Positions 11,493-21,700 of a DNA stretch of 64,000 bases are shown here, piece by piece. The translations under genes were made by a program, and so were the position numbers. The number at the start of each line of letters is the position of its first letter. The stretch's first letter is position 1. Origin of the DNA: Symsagittifera roscoffensis. Taxonomy: Eukaryota > Xenacoelomorpha > Acoela > Convolutidae. Under the pieces are notes generated by a model. It saw nothing but the letters and a program-made list of their open reading frames with translations. It was not told the DNA's origin and did not search any database. Location of the stretch: positions 60,296,875 to 60,360,874 of the forward strand of contig NC_087066.1 of assembly GCF_963678635.1 (NCBI RefSeq), given 5' to 3'.

Positions 11493-12237
11493 TCAAATAA
11501 AATATACGACTTGAAACGTCATAACCAGTAAAAACTGTCTTTTGCCTTTGGGTAATAACTTGCGCTGGTGGGTTTCAATTTTTGATATACATAAGCAACC
11601 AAAAACTTTTAAATGATGAACACTGGGTTGCTTTCCGTAAAACATTTCGTAGGGTGTTTGATCATCATTAATAGCAGATGTTATTACACGATTTCTTGTG
11701 TATACTACAGTATCAACTGCCCTTACCCAAAAAAATTCCGTTAACTTTGACGATAATAAAAGCGCCCGTGCATTGTCAAAAACCATTCGCCAATAGCGCT
11801 CAGCTATACCATTTTGATGAGGAGAGTAAGGACTTGTAAATTGCTGTGCAATGCTGTTATTCTTGCAAAAATTTTGAAATTTGCTTGAAATATATTCCCC
11901 ACCATTATCTGACCTGAGCGTAAATTCAGTTACATTACATGGTTGGACCACCGTATTAAGGAAAAGTTGTAGTTTTGCTAATGAATCGCCTCGAGAGGCC
12001 ATAAAATATACTGTTGCTTATCTTGAAAAATCGTCAATAAAAGATATTGCAAATTTGGTCCCATGCAATGATTCCGGAACTGTGGACTAAATCAAATTTT
12101 CGTGTTACCATAACTTGAGGGTTTTTAGATATGTCAGACGTTGATATCTTACATTCTGAACAAGTAGTACACTTATCGGTTGCCAATGAACCAGAAATAA
12201 CCATGCCTTTTATTGCTTGATTTGCAGTTTTTTTCAA
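11493..12237 (-). pseudogene. Copia integrase core and zinc region remnant
   Basis: The zinc-binding GAG-pre-integrase end lies at 12034-12295: HARFSHANT and then CTTCSEC supply the H..H and C..C ligands. The core follows at 11493-12002, with a SDNGGEY Asp and, 30-odd residues later, NGIAERYWR with its Glu, followed by PYEMFYGKQPSVHHLKVFG. The first catalytic Asp region (FDLVHS) is displaced by a frame change near 12035. Two frames are needed, so it is broken. Confidence 0.85.
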
Positions 12238-12305
12238 TGTTTAAGTATTTGCATGTGAAAACCTTGCATGCAACTTAGCAATAGACAATGCCGACATATT
12301 CGTCT

Positions 12306-13186
12306 TGTAACATTCGTCTACTGCAGTCACACATGAGGCTTAAGAAAAATAGGCCCTATAACCACTGGCTCAAGGGTCAGGGACACTATCTCTTGTGTTT
12401 TCCCACCTCAAGAACGGTCGGAGCCAGTTCGGTTCGCTTGTGACATGAGACTACGACCCGTTACAGCTTAAAGGCTACTACTAAAATATCCCCCCACTCT
12501 AGAATTAGAAACGTCCCCATACTTAGGTCTCTAGATACCCAAAATACATGAACGCCGTTAAAAACCGGGTTGGAACAATCCGTTAGGTTACTTTTTATTA
12601 GACAGTGTGACTTTGATCCATTTCAGATGGATCAACCTAAAACTCGCCTTACCTCAACATAACAATCATAAAACACACTCTAGAATTTAAATTCGTACTC
12701 ACATATCAGCGCTCTCAAGAGTTGGGAAAATAATCCAGTCAGTAACTAACTCAAGAAATAAATAACTAAGAGAAGTTTAATGTTTTATAGTTTGGACAGC
12801 AAGGATAAGTTCATGCTCTAGAATTTGAGTTCTCTTGGACCGTTGGGACACTCCAGTTGTCCGCCTTTCCGCTGAAGGTTCACTCTGGTCCAACTTTAGT
12901 AATCGCTCTCTCGGGGATACTCTGTCTTCTATTTCAAGTAGGACAGCTCTACTCTCGTTCACTATGATGGAAATTGCGAATAGCAATTTCCCACTCGTTT
13001 TTAATTGACAACTTCCCCGCAATTGTTCTAAAATTGCTCTGATTTCTTTTTCTGATTTTCAGTTATCGCGAGAAAATCGTGCATGACATGTTCCTTTCGA
13101 AATTTTGAAAAATTAAATTTCACTTCAAAATCAAGTATTTTCTGCTCTTCTCAAGGTCAAACTTCCAAATATGACCGACTGGCACA
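12306..13186 (-). repeat. 3' LTR of the Gypsy element
   Basis: This is an 881-bp direct repeat of 27083-27963 with no difference found by eye. On the plus strand it starts TGTAACATTCG and ends CTGGCACA. It contains five CTCAAG hexamers. An 81-codon open frame inside it (12777-13022) is present in both LTRs and has no recognisable domain, so it is probably not a gene. Confidence 0.95.
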
Positions 13187-13198
13187 TACTCCCCGGAC
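13187..13198 (-). promoter_or_regulatory. Polypurine tract of the Gypsy element
   Basis: On the element strand the 12 bases directly before the 3' LTR read GTCCGGGGAGTA, a short purine-rich run at the position where plus-strand DNA synthesis is primed in LTR elements. It is interrupted by pyrimidines, so it is a weak but correctly placed tract. Confidence 0.6.
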
Positions 13199-13616
13199 TC
13201 GAGATCGATGTCCTCATCGCGCGCTGTCTTCTGCCAGTGAGTCCCAGAAAAACCGAGTGTTGCTCAAGATACAGTGCCAGTGGTCATTTACAGAAGTTTG
13301 CAGCAGATTCAAGATTATCTACACCCCAAAATTCACGACCATTTAAAATTTTCACACTATTGCTAAACAGCAATCAAAATCTGCATTTACCTGCACCTTT
13401 GAATTTTCGCTTTTCAAGCCAATCATTTAAAATTCTCTTTTGTCCTATTCAATCAGGAAATTGTCATGCAGCATTTTGATCTATATAATAGATATAGTAT
13501 ATTAGTAACAATATTTACTTTGTTAAAATTTCTTTTTCGTGAATCCAAGTTTCACTCGGATTCACACTCAAGCCCCCTTTCCCTCTCAAGACTCAAGATC
13601 CATCCGATTTGCCCAT

Positions 13617-14957
13617 TCATCTCGTGCTCTTCGCCTTGGAGGTACTGCCTCCTGAAGTGCTAGATGCGGCAAACTGTCTCAACAGTTCCTCTTCATCATC
13701 GGAACTAATCACAATCTCCTCCCAAGCCTTCAGCTGTTCATAGGATCGCATCCATTCTCTCTGCTCCTGCAATCTCTTTGCTTGGTTGGGTAGTGCCTTC
13801 ACCCTAGCTTCTCGGTTCAAGCAAAAGGAGTTGTGCAGGCTCAAGCTCACGTTCTTCGCCAGGTCTTCCTCTAGTATCGACTCCCTCGCTTTGGTGTTGT
13901 CTCTAGACATCTTACCCACTCTCTTCCATCCCGTCGTGATCGCATTACGATGGGTTAGCAGGGGTCTCTTGAAAGCTTCCGGCCCAATCTCGGCCTGGAA
14001 CTGTCGATACTCCTTTTGATGTTTTCTCATGTGATCTTTTGTTGCCCTGTACAACCAAGACGTCAGTGTCGCCCGAAACCATGGAAAGTACCTCAAGCGA
14101 CTCCATACGTGCCTGACTTCCGTTGGTATGGCGAATACTTTGCACGCAGTCTCAAACAACTCAAGTCTCCTGCTGTAGTCTATCGCGTATATTGACTCAG
14201 CCGTTGGCGTCGTCGCCTCCCGATATTTCATTATATTCTCTTCTATCCATCTCAGAGCTAACATCGTACTCACTACTAAGAGCGTCACCTTCTGCCGGTG
14301 ATCCGGTAGTCCGATCGACCGAATCTCTTCCACATCCCACACCAGGCAAAGGTTCTTGTGATCTGGATACCACACCGTTTGTGCCAAACAGTGGCATGGG
14401 CATTCCCCATGAGAGATCTCAATGCTCCTGAGATTACGCTCCCCTGAGGCTTCCAAGAGAGGCTCAAGCTCCATCATTTTCTCGTGCATCGTGTCGTTGT
14501 CTTCCAGGTTCGGAGTACTTCCCACAGGTTTCCCGATCACGTTTTGTCTCTCGTGATCGCTTGTGTTTTCTCTTTCCAACTCCGACTTTAGTTGATCACG
14601 ATTCGCGGCGTTCTCCCGCACCTTTAGCTCCTGCTGATGTTCCGCCCTTAGCATCTCAAGTAATTTCAACGTCTGATCCCGCTCGTCGACTGCCTGGTCT
14701 CTCTCCAGCTGAAGCCTCTCCCTATCCAACTTCGCCTGATCCCGATCGAGGTTCGCTTTATTCCTTTCCTTCAGCGCCTTCTCAAGCTCTTTCCTTAGGA
14801 CTCCCAGCTCCGGATATGCCTCGGTCGTCTGTTGCGCCCGCGACATCGACGGCACCTTACTCGAGCTCTGGCCCGTGGATCTCGCTGTTGGCCTCGTCGG
14901 TAGCGGGAACTCTCCTGCGCCGTGTTCGGTGTTGTTACTTTGCCAAGTCAAAGCCCC
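13617..14957 (-). CDS. Gypsy element env-position ORF, coiled-coil protein (main part)
   Basis: An open frame of about 445 codons lies between pol and the 3' LTR, where env sits in retrovirus-like elements. It has no signal peptide or membrane segment. What is seen: an N-terminal Ser/Thr/Pro-rich part; a long charged heptad-like helix at about residues 45-125 rich in repeated RDQ..LDRE units; a Cys/His cluster (CPCHCLAQ) near 185; a Trp-rich helical middle (RLRYFPWFRATLTSW); and an acidic-Ser tail (SSDDEEELL). The frame opens just after a TAA near 14958 and has no ATG at its start, which suggests it is joined to the 95-codon frame at 14935-15222 by splicing or frameshifting. The family is not recognised. 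Coiled coil suggests self-association, for example a particle or RNA-binding accessory protein. That function is inference. Confidence 0.65.
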   Translation of the reverse strand, partial: GALTWQSNNTEHGAGEFPLPTRPTARSTGQSSSKVPSMSRAQQTTEAYPELGVLRKELEKALKERNKANLDRDQAKLDRERLQLERDQAVDERDQTLKLLEMLRAEHQQELKVRENAANRDQLKSELERENTSDHERQNVIGKPVGSTPNLEDNDTMHEKMMELEPLLEASGERNLRSIEISHGECPCHCLAQTVWYPDHKNLCLVWDVEEIRSIGLPDHRQKVTLLVVSTMLALRWIEENIMKYREATTPTAESIYAIDYSRRLELFETACKVFAIPTEVRHVWSRLRYFPWFRATLTSWLYRATKDHMRKHQKEYRQFQAEIGPEAFKRPLLTHRNAITTGWKRVGKMSRDNTKARESILEEDLAKNVSLSLHNSFCLNREARVKALPNQAKRLQEQREWMRSYEQLKAWEEIVISSDDEEELLRQFAASSTSGGSTSKAKSTR

Positions 14958-15222
14958 TTACTCCTCCATCCGCATTCCAAGACAACCATCTGGTCTGTGC
15001 TCGATTTGATATGCCCTCAGTGGTGTAGCCGACTATCAAGACAGCCTCCGTCGCAGACTCCCTGCACTCGCCCTGGTCCTCCAACTGGAGGATCGCATTC
15101 AGCATCACCGCCATTCTCTCGTCGATCTGGGTGTGGTCCAGGTCCCTCAAGCGTCTGTACAGCTCGTCAAGAGTGGGCCTCTGCAGAGCCGTGGGCATAG
15201 AGTTCCAGAATCGGTCTGCCAT
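14935..15222 (-). CDS. Gypsy element env-position ORF, N-terminal piece
   Basis: This 95-codon frame starts with ATG (MADRFWNSMPTALQRPTLDE) and encodes helical, Leu/Arg-rich sequence (LYRRLRDLDHTQIDERMAVM). It ends at a stop inside the first codons of the 445-codon frame, overlapping it by about 23 bp in another phase. The preserved openness of both frames in an otherwise intact element suggests one product made by a frameshift in the overlap or by removal of an intron. I see no classical slippery heptamer that settles it. No homologous family is recognised. Confidence 0.5.
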   Translation of the reverse strand: MADRFWNSMPTALQRPTLDELYRRLRDLDHTQIDERMAVMLNAILQLEDQGECRESATEAVLIVGYTTEGISNRAQTRWLSWNADGGVRGFDLAK

Positions 15223-15744
15223 TCTTTATAACTTCGGGATGTGTGTAGATAGATGTCAACCAGCTCAAGAATTACCTTACCAACTCAAGAATTACCTTAC
15301 CAACTCAAGTATTACCCAATTCAAGAAATCTCTAGAAATCTTCTCTTGCAAGCACTTGCTGTAGATCCGGATTGTCGCGTGTTCAATCAAGATTCTCTTT
15401 TTCTGTTTCTCGCTTGAGTGTAGTTGGATATTCAACTTTGTTTTCAAACTTGATCTGAAAACATAAAGCTCATTAAAACTTAGTATGTCACGTTCCTAAC
15501 CTAGAGACCCCCCTTCTACCCATATGATTAAAATCTTATCATTCACATATCACTTAAAACAATTTGATTGGATCTCCCTTAAGAACATGCAGATTCATTT
15601 TATGTTTTAGCACCATCAATTCTTTCTTTTAAAATTCAATTGTCATGCCGATCACATCTTAAGATCCCTTTACCTGCGCCGCACCCCAGTACCTGACTCA
15701 AGACTCCTCCCTCACACCCGACCTGGTACTTCCATGTACCCGAC
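15223..15744 (-). other. Spacer between pol and the env-position ORF
   Basis: About 520 bp without a gene. It contains a triplicated 20-bp unit (AACTCAAGAATTACCTTACC and variants) at about 15260-15315, each with a CTCAAG hexamer. It could hold a subgenomic start or splice site for the downstream frame, but none can be proved by eye. Confidence 0.5.
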
Positions 15745-18700
15745 TCAGGCGATGCTCAAGTAGTACTTCTTGTGAAGATGCACCATTATCTCTGTTTCTG
15801 CAAAGACCACATGTAGGATAGCGTACAATTCCCTCGAGCTCAGTTTGCCCCTGTTTGGGTCGTACACCGGCATCGAGACCTCCACTATTCCTCTTTCAAT
15901 CATGAAGTCACGTAGTCTTGTCAGTGCCAATATCACGTGTTCGGGATCAATTGTGTTTCTGTCGTTGACTCTCGTTACTAGGAAGCAGAGGTATTTGCCC
16001 GGGACTTGTGCCACTGACGGTGGAAGCGCTGCTATGCCTCCCAGTCCTGGCCTCTGTCTGAACAGAAACTCTACGTTCTGGTACTCTCTTTTGAAGTCAG
16101 CCTCCAATCTTGATTTGAAACTCATATCCGCCGTGATGCAGATCGCGCTGGTCCTGTTTGACAGGATGAAGTCGCTATCTGTTATCATGATGTTCTCTGA
16201 GTATTCATTGGGTATTTCGAATTTCGTTTTGAAATTCCTTCCTATGGTAGGCTCTGGTTCTTCTTCCTCCAGTTCCAATCCGCTTGTTTCCCTCACTTCC
16301 TTGAGCTTCTTTATCATCAAATTTTCGGTGTGGGTAAGTCCTACCCCCACTCCCCGGACAAAAATATTTATCGACGTCCCCGTCGATGTAGTCGGGTCTG
16401 AATTGTCCTTAGGGATGTCCAGTGGCCTGTCTGTTGCTGTCCATCCGAAAAGAGGGTCCTCTGTCTTCATGTAATTTGCTGCTGATATATCGACTTGCTG
16501 AATGCTTTGTCCTTCGTGGCTCTCGTCCTTGACATCACGCATCCACTCTAGAATCCTCAAGTTCGTGTTCTCCCTCCTTTCTATTTCACTCTGCTCGAGA
16601 TCCGTCTCCAATTCTGGCGTCGAGTAATCATCCTGCGGATAATGTCCACCATCTTCAATGACCTGCCATTCCTCTCCGGCTTCCAGTTCGCCTGCGCTTA
16701 GTAGTTCATCGCCCAACTTGTCTGGCTGTATCTTATCGATCAAGAAGTCATCCCCGTACCTATTGTACCTCATGCCTGTGCGTTTACGATTGCCAGTCCT
16801 GGTTTCCGGTGGTGTTGGTCGATCCGGCTCCATCCACTTCGGTACCTCGTTTTGCTCTGGGTCGTTCCAGTCTTCTTCTACAAATGAACCTGCATCCGAC
16901 TCCACTTCTATCTTTTCGTTGTCGTCCAAACTCAAGTTCTCATTACCATCATTTTTCTCTCTAGTGCCTTTCTCATTCACTTCGCACGCTGGTTCCACCA
17001 CCAGGTACTCAAGACCTTCCATGTCTCTTGGTAGGCACCAGTCCTCCGGGGACGGGACATGAGGCTTCAGATTTTCGTAATGTGCTGCTCGCCCTGTACT
17101 CAAGCGATAGAACCGTCCTTGTTGATGTACTTCCGTAATCATGAACGGTCCTCTCCATTTCTTGAGTAGTTTCTTTGTTCCCTTGGGCGGTATGACATTT
17201 TGGAAGACCCACACGTATTGGCCCACTTCGTATGGCTTTGCTCTTAGTATCTTTTCGTCATATTTCTTGCGTTGCCTCATTTGCGCTTGCGCCGTGTTTC
17301 TCCGACATAGCTCGTTTAGCTCTTGTTGTCTTTTGATCGCTTCCTTCACGTATGCTTGAGGTGACGTCCTCTTCCCCTCGTACTCCGGGTAAAAGAATGT
17401 TATAGGCATTGCCCTTTCCCTGCCTGTCAACATCATGAAAGGACTGATACCCGTCGTTGAGTGCTGAGTACTATTATAGGCTCCTACTACCTGTGGCAGG
17501 TATTTGTCCCAGTCCGTCATGTATCTCGAGCAGTACACCCTGAGCATGTTGACCAGTGTCCTGTTCTGTCTCTCTACCAACCCATTGGTCTGTGGATGAT
17601 AGGTCGTCGAGTGCGCTTGAGCAATGTGTGATCTCTTCATCAATTCTTTTGTCAAGTCCCCCACAAAAGCCTTGCCGTTGTCTGACTGGAAAGTCATTGG
17701 ACAACCATATCGCGATATCCAATGCGTTATCAGGTGATCACATGTCTCCTCTGCCGAGGCTGTCTGGCACGGAACCGCTTCCGCCAACTTGGTGAAGTGA
17801 TCTATTATAACTAGTATTTGGTTATAACCCGACTCCGTCATGCAGATTTTCTGATGGTCTATCTGCACCACTTCATTGAATTCCGAACTCTCGACAGACT
17901 TGAGGGGAAACTTCATCTTCCTTGGGTCTTTTACTTGAAGGCATGCTAGGCAGGCATTCACCCATCTCTCGCAAGCTTTTCTCATTCCCGGCCAATCAAA
18001 CCTGTGAAGTATCCTTTGTTGTACTTTATCTATCCCCTGGTGGCCCATCTGGTCGTGTGATCTGAAAAGCACCTCCGTTTGGTACAATTGTGGTAGTATG
18101 ATGAGGTTGTGTTTGTGTAATATTTTTTCCTCATCTCTTCTCTTGCACGCTACCACCCCTTCAGCTGTGTGATAAAGTAAATCTCTCTTTTCCTTGTAGA
18201 ACTGGCTCAAGATCTTGTAGCTGTCTTCCTCAAGTTCCCCCTTCTCCTTGACTCCCGAATGGATCCATTTGGAGAGGTTACTTGTCATTTTGTCATTCTT
18301 CTGGGCCCTTATTAGGTCAGACAGCCTGTATCTCGCCTTAACGTGCTCCTTTAGCGCCATGATCTGTCCATTCATTTCACCAGGGTTGTGGGTGTCATCA
18401 CTCAGCTTCACACATATCATCCTTTTCACGATTTTCATGTCGTCTTCTGGTACCAGATTCGTTCTGACGTTTGAGTTGCACGATAGTTCCCTTAGTGGTT
18501 TTCTTGAAACTGCTATTTTCTCGAGCTCTTCACCACCTCGTACCTCTTGTGTTTCCAGATTGTACGTCCCTGAAGATGGATCCGTCTGTAATTCCCTGTC
18601 GTGCTGTCTTATCTTCTCTTCCGCCAGTATCATGCATAGACTGTCTTGGTCTTCGCTGCTCTCATCCGAGTCTTCATCCCATTCTTCACGCTCCCCGGAC

Positions 18701-21700
18701 AATTTCCCTTCTCCGGTTTCGTCTTCTTCCATGAATCTGGACCACTCCCCGGACTCTTGATCTAGTCCCAGGTGTTCAACTTCTTCTCTGAATGTTACTT
18801 TCTTATCCCTGACTTTTGTCTGCTCCAGAATTTTGTCGGGGATTTTTTCAACTAGTGATCGCACAACTTCCTTGCTATCAGTGATGCTTCCTTTTGAGAC
18901 GTCAGTATTGTTCACTGTTTCTTCTCTCCGAAGTATGGTTAGTTCCGGTGCCTCCTGACCTTTCCCTTGGATCACGGGCTTGTCATCTGATAGTTTCTCA
19001 AGCAACCTCATTAAGTCTTCATCTATTCGGACCGTTCCCTCCTCTACCTGGGTGAGATCATAACCTTTTGCCTTGAGTGTCTCCCTCACGATCTTGGACT
19101 TGAGCATTATTCCTATCGGAATCCCTCTATTTTTCTTCAAGATGGTCTTTTCAAGAGGCTCTTTCGGCAATTCGGGATGATCTTCTATCGGTTTGCCTGA
19201 TTTGTCCAGCCATCTCGTGAGTGGAAGACTGTCGTACGTTTCTTTGTCCATAAAGGAGAAGCCGTCTTTGATCTCAGGTCTGTCCGCCTCTCTTTGTTCT
19301 TGCCTCTCGTAGAACTCCGTCTTCTTACTCAAGCTGTCAGCATTTTGATGTTTATCTCGTGTTCTGTGCTCAATTATCATGTTGTATCCATCCAAGCGAA
19401 CTATCCACCTCCCAATATAGCTCTGGTCCATTGAGTACGTTTTCAGCCAGCTTAGTGCTCGGTTGTCGACTCGCAGCTTGAAGGGCTCACTGCCTAGGTA
19501 TGCTCTGTATTTTTCGACAAAGGTGACCACCGCGAACATCTCTGCTTTCGGTGCTCCGTACTTCATTTCTGTGTCACTTAGGACCTTGCTCCCGTATGCT
19601 ATTGGTCTCAAGACTGTCTTCCCATTCCATTCTTGTTCTTGATGGAGAATCCCAGAAATGGCGACTACTGACGCGTCCGTGTCTAGCACGTACATCCCCT
19701 TCTCTGTCGGCATACCCAGTACTGGTGCCTCACATAGCTCTTTCTTTATTCTCTGGAATGACTCTTCTGCCGCGTTGTTCCACGTGAACTTCTTGCCCTT
19801 ATGTCTCATTAGTTGTTGCATCGGGTATACCTTGTCCGCATAGCCCTTGATGAATTCTCTATAATAGTTGGCGAAACCCAGGAAGCTCATCAGCTGGTGC
19901 TCCGTCTTCGGTGATTTCCAGGTTAGGACTGCTTCCACGGCGTCTGGATCAGGTCTAATGCCGTGCTTATCTACCATCCTTCCCAAGTATTTAATCGAGT
20001 CCTTGAGTATCTCGCACTTTGATGGTTTACACTTCAGCCCCGATCTCTTCATGCACGCGAACACCTCGTCAAGCCTCTCGATGTGGTCTTCTAGTGTCGG
20101 CGTCGCTATTACCACGTCGTCCACGTAGCACATTACCAGGTTGCCGTACTTCTTCGTCACGCCTATCAACGCGTGTGCCATCAGCCGCTGAAACGTGGCT
20201 GTTGCATTGCAGAGTCCAAACGGCATCCGTTTCCATTGAAACAGACCCAACTCGCAGGCGAACCCTGTCTTGTCCCTGTCTTGCTTCCTTAATGGTACCT
20301 GCCAAAAAGCCGAGCCTAAATCAAGAGTCGTAAAAAATTTTGCATCACCTAACTTCGAGAGGCTCTCATCAATTCTAGGTATGGGATAGGCATCCTTCAC
20401 CGTGACGGAGTTCAGGTATCGAAAGTCACAACAAAACCTTAACTGGTCGCCTTTCTTTTTTGCCATCACTACTCCACACGCCCACGGTGACTTGGATGGT
20501 TCTATCATGTCATACTCTAGTAACGTTTCGATTTCTTTTCTACACGCGTCCGATTTGTGTGGGGTCATGCGCCTCGCCCCCTCCCTGTGTGGTACCGCGT
20601 TTTCCTCAAGTTCAATTTCATGTTCAACAAAATTACAACACCCGATATCCGCCTTATGCCTTGAAAAGACCTCCTCGTTTCGCTCTAGTACGTCCTTGAT
20701 AGCTTCGAGCTGTTCATCTTTCAGTTTGCCCCTTAAATGTTCAATCTCCGGCAGAACCGGTTTATCAATTTGCATTTCATCTAGTGTGGGTCTCTCTGGA
20801 AAGTTCGAACAGCTCGAAAGCCCATCGTCCGTTTCTGACTTAAGTGATTTGATAAGACCTGAAGAATCTTTTATTCTCTGCAATCGTCTCAAGATACAAA
20901 TTTTGTCCCTGTGGTTGGGACAATCAACAACTTCATTTTGTTTTGAGTTTTCAATTGTTTCATATCGAGTTTTAACCGGTAAAGCATATCCCAGCTTCCT
21001 CCCTCTCTGTATCGTGATCGGTATATCAAGGGTATTCAACAAGACACTGACGCAGAGGCCGCTCTTCGTTATCGAAAATGATCTTCCTAAAACAGCAGCG
21101 CTTTGACTATTAGGATTTGGAACTATACACACTTGCTTGTTGTCACTTAGTTCATTATAATTTTTCATCCTCAAGCTTACGATTGCCGCTTCATTAGCTT
21201 TTAACCTCACTCTCCTACTCAAGAATACCGGTGCTTTGTTTTCATTTGCCATTATTAAATTTACCGGTTTGATTGCGTACCTCCTATCCGGGTTCCGTAT
21301 CCTGAACATTGCATTATTTAGATCAATCGTTACGTCGAAGTTCCTGATGAAGTCTCTGCCCAAGATGAATTGGTCAGATTCATCTAGGTTTTCTACCACG
21401 ATGAAGCTCATCCACAGGTTACGTTCCCCCAAATTGAGAGCTATTATCGGCGTCCTGCCCAACACCCGAAGGGCCCCTTTGTTTGCAGCTGACAGCCGTA
21501 TTCTAGAGTCTATCAAGTCACCTTTGTCAAAGCCCATTTTTTCCCATGTTTCGATTGGTATGACGCTCAAGACTGCTCCCGTGTCGAGTAATTCACGTAA
21601 CTGAGTCTTTTTGCCATTTATGTCTAGCACGTGCCCTGTCACGTCTGCTTCCGTCCCGATGTGCATTGCATCTTCTTCGAGCATAGCGCAGTGTCCAATC

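Larger units (their letters stand above)
9738..12305 (-). mobile_element. Ty1/Copia retrotransposon remnant, 3' part (integrase-RT-RNase H)
   Basis: This is the downstream half of a Copia pol, reading leftward. In order it holds the end of the GAG-pre-integrase zinc region, the integrase core, the linker, RVT_2 reverse transcriptase and a decayed RNase H. Domain order integrase-before-RT identifies the Copia rather than the Gypsy class. It is broken by stops and frameshifts. Its upstream half lies at 27964-29304, beyond the Gypsy element that was inserted into it. No Copia LTRs were recognised on either side. Confidence 0.85.

Noticed and set aside
12777-13022. 81-codon frame in each LTR
   Set aside because: It is identical in both LTRs simply because the LTRs are identical, has no domain, and would lie across promoter sequence.
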